NCBI RefSeq assembly: GCF_003252725.1
Contig: NZ_QEPO01000010.1
Coordinates: 1-33,472, forward strand
Length of the DNA: 33,472 nucleotides
Direction: 5' to 3'
Origin: Haemophilus parainfluenzae
GTDB lineage: Bacteria; Pseudomonadota; Gammaproteobacteria; Enterobacterales; Pasteurellaceae
In this document: piece by piece, positions 24,883 to 33,311 of the stretch
Position numbering within the stretch: position 1 is the first letter of the stretch
How the letters are laid out: every line of letters starts with the position of its first letter
Translations under genes and position numbers: made by a program
The notes under the pieces: generated by a model
Databases searched by the model: none
What the model was told of the DNA's origin: nothing
The model's input: the letters and a program-made list of their open reading frames with translations, nothing else

Positions 24883-26643
24883 TTATTTTTTAGCTCCGAA
24901 AGTAGCTTGATATTTTTCAATGACATATGTTTTACCACCCTCTTTAATTTCACCTAAACCTTCGGTATGGTCATTTTTATCAATAGCCGAGTGGCTGACA
25001 AATTTTTCTAACCCTACTATACCAACAACCTCTGAATAATTTTTACCACCAAATGTTGCGGCATATTGTCCAGTTGTTTTAGCATGAACAGCTACTCCTC
25101 TAGCCTCATGGTTATTCTTTCTTACAATTACTGGTTCTGGATAACCAATATGAGCAGATTGATCTAGAACTTCCTGAGTACCTAATTTAATTTGACCAAT
25201 GGATTTACTATTAATTACACCATCCATCATTGGTTTTCCAGTTGTTCCATTCATTTTGACGTTAACCGTGACAGAGCCATCATCTTTTATCATTTCTTTT
25301 CTATCATAGGTAATGTCATCTTTTTCACCCTCATACCATTCATTTGCTTTACGTTCATAAGCACCAATCTGAGCAATTACACCACCTTTATAAGTTGCAT
25401 TACCCGTGAATTTACTTCCATCCTCGTTCACTCTCACAAAAGCTACGTGTCTTGTAGCAAGTCGTTTTGGATCTTCTGCTGTTGGCGTATAAAGCACACC
25501 ATAGGTTGAATATGGTTGATTGACGAACATATAATTCATACCATTTCTAGCCGCCTCGTCAAAAACAACATAATCTTGATCGGTTGCTTTACCAGAGAAC
25601 TTACCTAATTTATTACCTGATAATTTATTAAAATTAACGATACCGGAGCCATCAGGGAGATTTACATGAGGTGGAAGATTACTCAGAGATTCTGGTGCAT
25701 AAGTGTATTCACCATTAATAGGGCCCCAAGGGTCTTTATTTTTCCCCATATCAATATAACGCCACTCTTTACCATGTACTGTTTTGGTCGAATTAAAGTC
25801 TGTTTTAGTTGTTGGTGTTGGAACAGTTGGCGTAACAACCGGTTTATTCGGTTTTTTCTTCGCCTCTTCCTCTAAACGTTTTTTCTCTTCTTCTGCTCGT
25901 TTAGCTGCGTCAGCTTTTTTCTTCGCTTCTTCTTCTAAGCGTTTTTTCTCAGCTTCTGCTCGTTTAGCAGCTTCAGCTTTTTCTTTTGCTTCTTTTTCTA
26001 AGCGATCTTTTTCCGCTTTATCTTTGGCTTTTTTCGCTTCTTCAGCTTTCTTTTTCGCCTCTTCTTCTAAGCGTTTTTGCTCTTCTGTTTTTTTCTTCGC
26101 TTCAGCTTCCGCTTTGGCTTTTGCCTCGGCTTTTGCTTTCGCTTCAGCATCTGCCTTCGCTTTAGCTTCTGCTTTTTGTAACTCGATGACTTGGTTATTC
26201 GCTTTTGCTACTGCAGCGTTATGCGCATCTAAAGATTTTTGCGCTTCTTCTGCTTTTTGTTGGGCATCAGATAACGCTTTTTTAGCACTTTCTAATGCGG
26301 TTTCTTTCGCTTTTAAACTTTTCTCTAATGCGGCTTTTTTAGTTGCATCTGTTGTTGATGAGATACTTTTCTTCAACGCATTTACTTCTGATTGAGATTT
26401 ATCTGCTAAGGTTTTTGCTTTTTTAGCTGCATTTTTTGCTTGTTCTGCAGCTGATTTTGCTTTATTCGCACTGTCTTTTAAATTCTCTGCAATGCGTTTT
26501 GCTTGCTCTGACGTTTTCGCTTTTTGAACTTCAACTTGAGCAGCAATAGAATTTGAGTCATTAGAACTCGATGAGCTGCCACAGGCTGTCAAAGATAAAG
26601 CCACAAATGCCGCAAGTGCGGTTGTTTTAAAGATAGGTTTCAT
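24883..26643 (-). CDS. Putative Slam-dependent surface lipoprotein with helical stalk and TbpB-like barrel
   Basis: A 586-residue lipoprotein. The lipobox LTAC gives lipidated Cys21, followed by a Gly-Ser linker (GSSSSS). Residues about 35-264 are a very long Ala/Lys/Glu coiled coil, with 21-residue repeats (EKKRLEEEAKKKADAAKRAEE type) from 188 to 264. A Pro-Thr hinge (265-280) leads to a C-terminal domain (about 285-586) rich in beta strands and glycine (GKFSGKATDQDYVVF, GNATYKGGVIAQIG, GQYAATFGGKNYSEVVGIVG, YQATFGAKK). This resembles the TbpB/factor H-binding-type barrels that Slam proteins export. RBS GAGG lies before the ATG. Function unknown; candidates are nutrient, haem or host-protein binding at the tip of a stalk. 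The stalk is TolA-like in composition, but there is no TolA domain. Confidence 0.84.
   Translation of the reverse strand: MKPIFKTTALAAFVALSLTACGSSSSSNDSNSIAAQVEVQKAKTSEQAKRIAENLKDSANKAKSAAEQAKNAAKKAKTLADKSQSEVNALKKSISSTTDATKKAALEKSLKAKETALESAKKALSDAQQKAEEAQKSLDAHNAAVAKANNQVIELQKAEAKAKADAEAKAKAEAKAKAEAEAKKKTEEQKRLEEEAKKKAEEAKKAKDKAEKDRLEKEAKEKAEAAKRAEAEKKRLEEEAKKKADAAKRAEEEKKRLEEEAKKKPNKPVVTPTVPTPTTKTDFNSTKTVHGKEWRYIDMGKNKDPWGPINGEYTYAPESLSNLPPHVNLPDGSGIVNFNKLSGNKLGKFSGKATDQDYVVFDEAARNGMNYMFVNQPYSTYGVLYTPTAEDPKRLATRHVAFVRVNEDGSKFTGNATYKGGVIAQIGAYERKANEWYEGEKDDITYDRKEMIKDDGSVTVNVKMNGTTGKPMMDGVINSKSIGQIKLGTQEVLDQSAHIGYPEPVIVRKNNHEARGVAVHAKTTGQYAATFGGKNYSEVVGIVGLEKFVSHSAIDKNDHTEGLGEIKEGGKTYVIEKYQATFGAKK
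25852..26082 (-). repeat. Degenerate 63-bp (21-residue) coding repeats in the lipoprotein stalk
   Basis: Residues 188-264 consist of about three and a half units starting E-K/Q-x-R-L-E-x-E-A-K; units at 211-231 and 232-252 are exactly 21 residues, with a half unit at 253-264. Twenty-one residues is three heptads, so copy changes would alter stalk length without breaking the coiled coil. Confidence 0.8.
26614..26622 (+). repeat. DNA uptake signal sequence
   Basis: Exact AAGTGCGGT within the signal-peptide codons of the surface lipoprotein gene. Confidence 0.9.
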
Positions 26644-26705
26644 AGAAAGTCCTCTTATATTAATAACAAATAGATAATCATTGAAAAGTAAAATAACTTA
26701 CTTAG

Positions 26706-26735
26706 CTTATATTTCTTGATTAAACATCAAATCAA
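26706..26735 (-). promoter_or_regulatory. Candidate promoter of the surface lipoprotein gene, abutting the repeat tract
   Basis: On the minus strand TTGATT (26730-26735) and TATAAG (26706-26711) are separated by 18 bases, a reasonable sigma-70 promoter. The -35 element overlaps the end of the TTTTG repeat tract. Confidence 0.45.
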
Positions 26736-26767
26736 AACAAAACAAAACAAAACAAAACAAAGCAAAA
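26733..26767 (-). repeat. Pentanucleotide simple sequence repeat (TTTTG)n
   Basis: Seven consecutive 5-base units: five perfect CAAAA, one CAAAG, one CAAAA (plus-strand reading). It begins 90 bases upstream of the lipoprotein ATG. Such tracts change length by slippage. Confidence 0.88.
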
Positions 26768-26878
26768 TAAATTATTCCTTAATTTATGTAGGGAAATAAA
26801 TGAAATTCACCAAGCAAATAACCACAAAAAAATAATGGATTTCAACTAGTTATTACCTTACATAATAAAACTTCAAGC

Positions 26879-26906
26879 ATTTTACTTAAAATGAAGCAAT
26901 AAACAA
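26879..26906 (-). promoter_or_regulatory. Candidate distal promoter below the CRP site
   Basis: On the minus strand TTGTTT and TAAAAT (26879-26884) are 16 bases apart. The predicted transcript start near 26872 would be about 70 bases from the centre of the CRP palindrome, within the range of class I activation. Weakly supported. Confidence 0.3.
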
Positions 26907-26934
26907 GAAAAAAGTTGAACATTTTAGTCAGATT

Positions 26935-26950
26935 TGTGAAATAAATCACA
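26935..26950. promoter_or_regulatory. CRP binding site (perfect palindrome)
   Basis: TGTGA-AATAAA-TCACA matches the CRP consensus half-sites exactly. The only downstream genes in either direction that lack another nearby promoter region are the lipoprotein-Slam pair on the minus strand. Confidence 0.7.
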
Positions 26951-26977
26951 TTTTATAGAAACGATACCTATAAATAA

Positions 26978-27020
26978 AAAAATAACCGCACTTTTTATGA
27001 TTCAAAGTGCGGTTATTTTT
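26978..27020. terminator. Terminator of rnd made of inverted uptake signals
   Basis: A 17-base arm (26978-26994) pairs perfectly with 27004-27020, with A and T runs on the two sides. Uptake signals lie at 26985-26993 and 27005-27013. It ends the long yoaA-to-rnd run. Confidence 0.87.
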
Positions 27021-27037
27021 AAGATTGTTTTTAATGA

Positions 27038-28189
27038 CTACTCTACGGATTTTAAGTATTCAACCAGCTTCAAGCCAATCTCTCTTCGCCACCCTAAAAG
27101 TAAATCAGGCTGTTTGGTCATATCTTCATTTTTTAGCCAAACCCATTTAATAAGATCTTCTAAATTCCGTTTACTGGCTAGAATATCGAGGGTTAATCCT
27201 TTTGGGGTCAGTTCATAAGCTTTTTCTTGTAACAATCGAATTGCCTTTTTATAACGAGGATCATCCACAATACGCACTAAACGTTTAGGATAATCATAAG
27301 GGGAAATTCGACGACTTTGTGCTAACAATTGAAGCATTTTTTTGCCACGCACACGGACTTCATTTTCAGATAATCCAAGCGCTAGCATTTCTGATGTATT
27401 GCGAGGGTTGTTTTTTGCTACTTTCCAAAGGTTGTCCGATTTCACCACATAAGAAAGAGCTAAATTTCGTGCCATTGCCGTTTCTTGTCGCCATTTGGCC
27501 AATAGCTGTAAACGCGCTAATTCGAGCGGATTCAATTTCCAAACATTTGGAATATCTAAATAGGCTTTGTCTGGATCGCGATCATCTAATTTACTGGTTT
27601 TCGAGATCGCAAGCTGGCAATCATCAATTACCGCTTGAAGCCAAGGTGATTGCGCTAATTCTATTTGCATTTTTTGATAGACTGGCAATAAGTACCATAC
27701 ATCCCCTGCCGCATATTGTAGCTGTACGGGGGAAAGTGGGCGTTTTAGCCAGTTTGTACGCGTTGCCCCTTTATCCATTTCAACGCCCAAATAATGCAAC
27801 ACAAGTTTAGCTAGGCCCGCTGAATTAGCAAAACCTAAAAAACGCGCCATAATTTGCGTATCCATCATAGGTTGTGGAAGTGCATCAAATTCTTGTAAGA
27901 AAACCAATAAATCTTCATTACAAGCATGCAAAATTTTTGTCACCTGCTGATCACGTAATAATTCCACAAAAGGTGAAAAATCAGTAATGGATAAAGGATC
28001 GATCAATGAAACTCGATCACCATCATAAAGTTGAATTAATCCTAATTTAGGATAATAGGTCGATACCCGCATAAATTCGGTATCTAAAGCGACCGCACTT
28101 TGCTGACGCGCTAACTGGCAAATCTGAGCGAGCTCTTCATTATTTTGAATTAATGTAAAGTGCGGTTGATTTTGGCATTCTTTTATCAT
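27038..28189 (-). CDS. rnd: Ribonuclease D
   Basis: A 383-residue DEDD-family 3'-5' exoribonuclease for tRNA 3' maturation. The first acidic motif is in AVALDTEFMRVSTYYPKLGL, the second in ILHACNEDL, and the third in YAAGDVWYLLPVY (Tyr and Asp). C-terminal HRDC domains follow (AKWRQETAMARNLALSYVV onward). The frame extends to an ATG at 28243, but that start lies in the loop of a perfect hairpin. ATG 28189 fits the E. coli alignment, though neither start has a good ribosome-binding site; the 401-residue form cannot be excluded. It is last of the yoaA-tsaB-slp-fadD-rnd run. Confidence 0.93.
   Translation of the reverse strand: MIKECQNQPHFTLIQNNEELAQICQLARQQSAVALDTEFMRVSTYYPKLGLIQLYDGDRVSLIDPLSITDFSPFVELLRDQQVTKILHACNEDLLVFLQEFDALPQPMMDTQIMARFLGFANSAGLAKLVLHYLGVEMDKGATRTNWLKRPLSPVQLQYAAGDVWYLLPVYQKMQIELAQSPWLQAVIDDCQLAISKTSKLDDRDPDKAYLDIPNVWKLNPLELARLQLLAKWRQETAMARNLALSYVVKSDNLWKVAKNNPRNTSEMLALGLSENEVRVRGKKMLQLLAQSRRISPYDYPKRLVRIVDDPRYKKAIRLLQEKAYELTPKGLTLDILASKRNLEDLIKWVWLKNEDMTKQPDLLLGWRREIGLKLVEYLKSVE
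28092..28100 (-). repeat. DNA uptake signal sequence
   Basis: Exact complement ACCGCACTT inside rnd. Confidence 0.9.
28158..28166 (+). repeat. DNA uptake signal sequence
   Basis: Exact AAGTGCGGT inside the 5' end of rnd, 58 bases from the copy at 28092-28100 and in opposite orientation. Confidence 0.9.
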
Positions 28190-28228
28190 TGTAATAGGAT
28201 GTATTTTCAAATAGAGGTACAGACTAAA

Positions 28229-28252
28229 CAGGGATATGAACACATATCCCTG
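28229..28252 (-). terminator. Perfect hairpin between fadD and rnd
   Basis: CAGGGATATG (28229-28238) pairs perfectly with 28243-28252 around AACA. Only TTT follows on the minus strand, so it is at best a weak terminator and may instead be an mRNA processing or stability element. Confidence 0.6.
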
Positions 28253-28258
28253 ATTTAA

Positions 28259-29947
28259 TTAATGTTGCGCGCGTTTTGCTATTTCTTCATCACGCAGTAT
28301 GCGTCTTAAAATTTTGCCTACATTACTTTTCGGCAATTCATCGCGAAACTCAATATCTTTCGGGACTTTATAACCTGTGAGATGTTGTCTACAATGCTGG
28401 CGTAATTCATCACGCGTGAGGCTATCATCTTTCTTCACGACGAAGATTTTGATGGTTTCTCCCGACACTTCATGTGGCACACCAATAGCGACCACTTCAG
28501 CGACTTTATAATTTAGCATCACCACATCTTCGATTTCATTTGGATAAACGTTGAAGCCTGAAACTAAGATCATATCTTTTTTGCGATCAACAATACGGAG
28601 GCTATAGCTCTCGTCCATAATGACGATATCACCCGTTGCCATCCAACCATCTTGAAGCACTTCAGCTGTCGCTTCAGGGCGTTGCCAATAGCCACGCATG
28701 ACTTGTTCACCTTTAACCCAAAGCTCTCCAGCTTCACCAAGTTGTGCTTCCGAGCCATCATCTTTGATAATTTTAATATCGGTATTTGGCACTGGTACAC
28801 CGATTGTACCATTGTGTTTCACCACATTAATCGGACAAGCGGCAATTAGCGGTGAACATTCTGTCATACCATAACCTTCAATGATGTTGCAGCCAGTTAA
28901 ATCATGCCAACGCGTTGCAACCGATTGTTGGATCGCCATACCGCCGCCAACAGAAAGTTTTAATCGTGAAAAATCCACTTCTTTGAAATTTTCATTATTA
29001 AGTAGCGCATTAAACAAGGTATTTACCCCTGTAATCGCTTCAAAGCGGTATTTTTTGAGCTCTTTAACAAAGCCATCAATATCACGTGGGTTCGTAATTA
29101 AGAGCGCTGTCACGCCAAGCTCTAAGAAAAGTAAACAGTTTACCGTTAAGGCAAAAACATGATAAAGCGGTAAAGCCAGTACGGCAACGCGTTGCTTAGC
29201 ATGATCGCCAATAAATGGCTCTGCAATCCACTTAGCTTGGAAAATATTGGTAATAATATTGCCATGTGTCAGCATTGCGCCCTTAGCAACACCGGTCGTT
29301 CCACCTGTATATTGTAAGAAGGCTAAATCTTCACGATCTACTTGAGGACGAACATATTGACGAAATTTACCAATACTCAATACTTCACGGAAAGTGACAG
29401 CATTCGGTAATTTATATTTTGGCACTAATTTTTTGACGTATTTCACGACAAAATTGACCAAATTACGCTTACCAAAAGAAAGCTGGTCACCCATTCTTGT
29501 CAAAATCACGTGTTTCACTTTAGTGTTAAACACGATTTTTTCTAAGGTTGAAGCAAAGTTTGAAACCACAACAATGGCTGTTGCACCGCTATCTTGTAAC
29601 TGATGTTCTAATTCTCGAGGGGTATAAAGTGGATTCACGTTTACCACAACCAAACCAGCACGTAAGATACCAAAAAGCGCAATAGGATATTGCAATAAAT
29701 TCGGCATCATCAATGCAACACGCTCACCACGTTCTAACTTTAATTCATTTTGTAAATAAGCGGCAAATGCACGGCTACGCTCTTCTAATTTACGAAATGT
29801 TAAAACCTGTCCCATGTTGATATAGGCAGGACGGTCTGGGTGCTCACGAATTGCTTTATCTAAAATATCGAGAATCGAATCATACTTGGATGTATCCAGC
29901 GTGGTAGGTGAACCTTCTGGATAATTTTGAAACCAAACTTTTTCCAT
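28259..29947 (-). CDS. fadD: Long-chain fatty acid--CoA ligase
   Basis: A 562-residue acyl-adenylate-forming enzyme that activates exogenous long-chain fatty acids to acyl-CoA at the inner membrane. The AMP-binding P-loop motif [18 protein letters not shown] lies near residue 215. The GYGMTECSP segment, the hinge [18 protein letters not shown] and the C-terminal catalytic Lys in [11 protein letters not shown] are all present. Length matches E. coli FadD (561). It is 46 bases after slp and precedes rnd, the same fadD-rnd order as in E. coli. Confidence 0.96.
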   Translation of the reverse strand: MEKVWFQNYPEGSPTTLDTSKYDSILDILDKAIREHPDRPAYINMGQVLTFRKLEERSRAFAAYLQNELKLERGERVALMMPNLLQYPIALFGILRAGLVVVNVNPLYTPRELEHQLQDSGATAIVVVSNFASTLEKIVFNTKVKHVILTRMGDQLSFGKRNLVNFVVKYVKKLVPKYKLPNAVTFREVLSIGKFRQYVRPQVDREDLAFLQYTGGTTGVAKGAMLTHGNIITNIFQAKWIAEPFIGDHAKQRVAVLALPLYHVFALTVNCLLFLELGVTALLITNPRDIDGFVKELKKYRFEAITGVNTLFNALLNNENFKEVDFSRLKLSVGGGMAIQQSVATRWHDLTGCNIIEGYGMTECSPLIAACPINVVKHNGTIGVPVPNTDIKIIKDDGSEAQLGEAGELWVKGEQVMRGYWQRPEATAEVLQDGWMATGDIVIMDESYSLRIVDRKKDMILVSGFNVYPNEIEDVVMLNYKVAEVVAIGVPHEVSGETIKIFVVKKDDSLTRDELRQHCRQHLTGYKVPKDIEFRDELPKSNVGKILRRILRDEEIAKRAQH

Positions 29948-29993
29948 TTTTTATCCTTATTCTTTGGAAAATTTTCTTAATTTTATCATTTAG

Positions 29994-30536
29994 TTAATAG
30001 AGATAATAGCGAATTTCAGGCTCACCATACCAATAATACGGTCGTCTACCGAAAAAGCCCCAATCATCCCACATATCATCTGGATAATAATAACTTTGTG
30101 AAAGCTTCCAGACACGATAATGATTGGTTTTAATAACCGGATAAATATAGTTGGCTTGATCAACCTTGCCTTGTTCTGCTTTCAGCAAGGTACCACCAAT
30201 TGTAATAAATTGATCTTTTAAGCTTTCAGGTTCTACAAAGCCATCAAGATAAGTGATAAAACGTCCATTAGGTTGTTCATCAATCATAGGTTTTGCTGAG
30301 GTTGCATAAACTGGATAGCTTAATACTTCAATTTTAGTTTTATTCGGCAAGGCTTGTGCGGTTAATACTTTTCCACCTAAACGAATTGATTTACACTGAC
30401 AGCTATAATCACTCGGTTGAATTGAAGATAATGATTTTAAAGTAAACTGCTCTTTTTCCAGCCCTTTCGGCGCATTGACACATCCCACTAATGTGGCAGA
30501 AAGTGCGGTCAAAACTAAGATCGTTTTTTTATTCAT
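29994..30536 (-). CDS. slp: Slp family outer-membrane lipoprotein
   Basis: A 180-residue lipoprotein of the Slp (starvation-inducible) family, unrelated to the Slam cargo above. The lipobox LVGC follows a short hydrophobic signal. The mature part has the family pattern LGGKVLTAQALPNKTKIEVL, RFITYLDGFVEPE and ITIGGTL, and ends in an aromatic tail with many Tyr, Trp and Asp (YYYPDDMWDDWGFFGRRPYY). A TTG at 30542 gives a longer frame, but AAGGAG lies 6 bases before ATG 30536. It follows tsaB closely, an order I also recall from H. influenzae. The precise role is unknown. Confidence 0.92.
   Translation of the reverse strand: MNKKTILVLTALSATLVGCVNAPKGLEKEQFTLKSLSSIQPSDYSCQCKSIRLGGKVLTAQALPNKTKIEVLSYPVYATSAKPMIDEQPNGRFITYLDGFVEPESLKDQFITIGGTLLKAEQGKVDQANYIYPVIKTNHYRVWKLSQSYYYPDDMWDDWGFFGRRPYYWYGEPEIRYYLY
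30501..30509 (+). repeat. DNA uptake signal sequence
   Basis: Exact AAGTGCGGT within the signal-peptide codons of slp. Confidence 0.9.
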
Positions 30537-30556
30537 CTTCAACTCCTTTTTGAAAA

Positions 30557-31267
30557 TTATTCACGCCCAGGTAATTTTTTCCAAGTTACTTCATTACGCA
30601 AATAAACAGGTTCAATTTCTAAGGCAGATATGACTTTATTTTGAGCATAATCTGTTAAAGCAAGCTCAAGCATATATTGTGCAGAAGGTAAAATAATATC
30701 ACTCCCTTCTAAACCACTGTCTTTAAATTGAGGATACGCAGCCCAACCAGTACCGACTCGATAGGCGGTTAAATCTGAAAACTGTTCAAGCACTTTTTCT
30801 GGTTGGCAAACTTGTTCTTCAATGACAGGGCTCCATTGGAAAAATTCACCAAATACTGACTGCACTTTTTCTCGTTTTACTTGAGAAAAATAAACTTCAT
30901 TCATTCTCGCATCAATGGTCGCTGCCACATTTTCAGCTTGATGTAATTCAAATGCAGCCTGAGCCATTGCAGTTAAATTTGATACCGCAATAACAGGTAA
31001 ATCAGCCCCTAATGCAAGCCCTTGAGCAATCCCTGCACCAACACGAACACCAGTAAAACTACCCGGGCCGCGTCCAAATGCTAACGCATCTACTTGCTTC
31101 AAATTAATGCCTGAATTGGCAAGTAACTCATCAACCATTGGAAGAATACGTTTTGTGTGTGTACGCTGTGCTAATTCATCTAAATATGTTTTTTCGCCTT
31201 TATGCCAAAGTGCAACAGAACAGGCTTCTGTTGAAGTATCAAGTGCTAATAAGGTGATATTTTTCAT
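30557..31267 (-). CDS. tsaB: tRNA threonylcarbamoyladenosine biosynthesis protein TsaB
   Basis: A 236-residue ASKHA-fold protein (YeaZ) that partners TsaD and TsaE in making the t6A modification at position 37 of ANN-decoding tRNAs. The N-terminal LALDTSTEACSVAL and the FGRGPGSFTGVRVG segment at about 67-80 are typical. The partner TsaD gene is not in the window. It starts 2 bases after the yoaA stop, so the two are surely co-transcribed, and E. coli has the same yoaA-tsaB pairing. Confidence 0.95.
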   Translation of the reverse strand: MKNITLLALDTSTEACSVALWHKGEKTYLDELAQRTHTKRILPMVDELLANSGINLKQVDALAFGRGPGSFTGVRVGAGIAQGLALGADLPVIAVSNLTAMAQAAFELHQAENVAATIDARMNEVYFSQVKREKVQSVFGEFFQWSPVIEEQVCQPEKVLEQFSDLTAYRVGTGWAAYPQFKDSGLEGSDIILPSAQYMLELALTDYAQNKVISALEIEPVYLRNEVTWKKLPGRE

Positions 31268-31269
31268 TA

Positions 31270-33192
31270 TTAATCCATTTTCTCATTTTGTAAGAATTGT
31301 ACCACTTTGTTAAGATCTCGGGTACGGGTTGAATTAGGTAAACTTTTTAGAAAGGTTTCGCCGTAATTTCGCATAACAAGACGATTATCACAAATAATTA
31401 CCGCACCACGATCGGTTACATCTCGAATTAGGCGCCCTACACCTTGTTTCAGCGTAATAACTGCTTCAGGGATCTGTATATCATTAAAAGGATCACCACC
31501 CTGTAATCGGCAATCTTCAATACGCGCTTTTAGCAAAGGCTCATCTGGTGCGGTAAAAGGCAATTTATCAATAATGACTAAGGAAAGTGCATCACCCCGG
31601 ACATCCACGCCTTCCCAAAAGCTAGAAGTAGCAACTAGCACACTATGGGTTTCATGAATAAATTGTTCGAGTAATTTTGCTTTAGGTATTTCACCTTGTA
31701 ATAAGATAGAAAGCTCACTATTTTCTCTAAAATACTCTGCCAAGCCTCTCATCATTAAATAAGAAGTACAAAGCACAAAGCATCGTCCTTTATTCGCTTC
31801 AATGATAGGCAACAACATTTCACCAAGAGATTGTAACGTATTATTTTGATTCGTTGCCGGTAAATAACGTGGCACACAAAGTAGCGATTGATTAAGATAA
31901 TCAAAAGGACTGTGAAGAATTTTTTGTTCTGCTTCCTCAATACCAAGTCGCTGACAGAAATGATTAAAAGTGCCGCCAACTTCAAGCGTCGCTGAGGTGA
32001 AAATCCAAGCTGCGTCTTTATTATTTAGCTGTTCGCCAAATTTATCTGCAACAGTAAGTGGCGTAATATGCAAACCAAATTGTCGCCCCATACTTTCGTA
32101 CCAATAACAATAGCCAACAATGGCCGTATCACAAAGACGAATTAATTGATTCTTGATACTTTCAGTGCGTTCAAAAATACTATCCAAAGTCTGAGAGCGA
32201 CCTAATGCAATCTTGATCACTTCAGAAAGAAACTCAATTTTTTCTTGTAATAATTCAACCGATTTTTTGACCGCACTTTGCTTAAATAGCTCACGCCAAT
32301 TTCCTCGCTGATTTCCTTCCCCAAGAAGAAGACGGAAATCCTGAATGACTTTAAGCAAGGTATCTGCAGTTGTGCCAAGCTGCGGCATATCTTTCAATTC
32401 TGTTCGATAAACAATATTGATATCTTTACATAAATCAAATAGCTGGCGAGAGGTTAATGATTGACCAAAGTACTGGCTTGCTATATCGGGGAGTTGATGT
32501 GCTTCATCAAAAATAATAACTTCTGCATTGGGAATAAGCTCACCAAAGCCGCTTTCTTTTACCGCCATATCAGCAAAGAAAAGATGATGATTTACTACGA
32601 CAAGATCTGCATTTAGCGCTTTTTTACGAGCTTGTGCGACATAGCATTCGGCGTAGTTAGGGCAATCTGTTCCTAAACAACTTTCTGCTGTGCTCGTCAA
32701 TTGAGGCAAAATTGGGCTATCTTCAGCCAATTCAATACATTCGGTCAAATCACCTGTTTTCGTTGCATTATTCCATTTTCTTACTTTACTTAAATCGGCT
32801 AAAACAGATTTATCCCCAAGCACACCTTGAGCGATTACCTGATCCAGTCGTTCCAAACATAAGTAATTGGATCGCCCTTTCAATAATGCAATTTTTCCAG
32901 AATAATTTAAGGCTTTTTTTATGGCAGGTAGATCTCTTGAAAAGAGTTGATCTTGTAGATTTTTAGAGCCGGTTGAAATAATCGTTTTCTTTCCTGCAAT
33001 AAGTGCCGGTGCTAAATAAGCAAAAGTCTTTCCAGTACCTGTTCCAGCTTCTACAACAAGCGGTCGCTTATTTTGGATAGCATATCCTACTGATTGAGCC
33101 ATTTCGAGCTGTTCTGCTCGGGGCTTAAATCCTTTGATATTCTTACTCAATTCGCCATCACTGGAAAAGATCTTACTTATCTGTTTTTTCAT
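31270..33192 (-). CDS. yoaA: DinG-family ATP-dependent helicase YoaA
   Basis: A 640-residue superfamily 2 XPD/DinG-like helicase. Walker A is EAGTGTGKT (about residues 48-56) and the DEAH box IIFDEAHQLPD. Four cysteines of the Fe-S cluster lie in YLCLERL and SCLGTDCPNYAECYV. Motif VI is QGVGRLIRD near the C-terminus. E. coli YoaA (636 residues) works with the HolC clamp-loader subunit in repair of stalled replication forks. It is the first gene of the long minus-strand run and lies downstream of a ribosomal RNA operon terminator. Confidence 0.95.
   Translation of the reverse strand: MKKQISKIFSSDGELSKNIKGFKPRAEQLEMAQSVGYAIQNKRPLVVEAGTGTGKTFAYLAPALIAGKKTIISTGSKNLQDQLFSRDLPAIKKALNYSGKIALLKGRSNYLCLERLDQVIAQGVLGDKSVLADLSKVRKWNNATKTGDLTECIELAEDSPILPQLTSTAESCLGTDCPNYAECYVAQARKKALNADLVVVNHHLFFADMAVKESGFGELIPNAEVIIFDEAHQLPDIASQYFGQSLTSRQLFDLCKDINIVYRTELKDMPQLGTTADTLLKVIQDFRLLLGEGNQRGNWRELFKQSAVKKSVELLQEKIEFLSEVIKIALGRSQTLDSIFERTESIKNQLIRLCDTAIVGYCYWYESMGRQFGLHITPLTVADKFGEQLNNKDAAWIFTSATLEVGGTFNHFCQRLGIEEAEQKILHSPFDYLNQSLLCVPRYLPATNQNNTLQSLGEMLLPIIEANKGRCFVLCTSYLMMRGLAEYFRENSELSILLQGEIPKAKLLEQFIHETHSVLVATSSFWEGVDVRGDALSLVIIDKLPFTAPDEPLLKARIEDCRLQGGDPFNDIQIPEAVITLKQGVGRLIRDVTDRGAVIICDNRLVMRNYGETFLKSLPNSTRTRDLNKVVQFLQNEKMD
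32270..32278 (-). repeat. DNA uptake signal sequence
   Basis: Exact complement ACCGCACTT inside yoaA. Confidence 0.9.
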
Positions 33193-33277
33193 AATTATTG
33201 CTATCTAGAAATAGGCGAAGATTTTATCATTATTAGACTCATTTATATATGAATTCTAATATTTTATATAAAACAAA

Positions 33278-33303
33278 AACCCCAAGCTCTTCAGCTCGGG
33301 GTT
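33278..33303 (-). terminator. Terminator of the ribosomal RNA operon
   Basis: An 11-base arm at 33278-33288 pairs with 33293-33303 with one mismatch around CTTC. On the minus strand it is followed by TTTTTGTTTT. It lies 8 bases downstream of the 5S rRNA. Confidence 0.9.
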
Positions 33304-33311
33304 CACATTCA

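Larger units (their letters stand above)
26644..27037. other. Regulatory region upstream of the surface lipoprotein-Slam operon
   Basis: These 394 AT-rich bases lie between rnd and the lipoprotein gene. They hold, from right to left, the rnd terminator (26978-27020), a perfect CRP palindrome (26935-26950), two candidate minus-strand promoters, and a pentanucleotide repeat tract (26733-26767). No coding frame is convincing. Confidence 0.75.

Noticed and set aside
25784-26395. A 203-codon plus-strand frame rich in Ala, Phe and Ser
   Set aside because: It is the antisense of the Lys/Glu/Ala stalk of the surface lipoprotein, with no ribosome-binding site or recognisable domain.
28190-28243. An 18-residue N-terminal extension of RNase D
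   Set aside because: The extra residues are not seen in E. coli RNase D, and the start would lie in the loop of a perfect hairpin. It is not excluded, since I recall the H. influenzae protein as somewhat longer.
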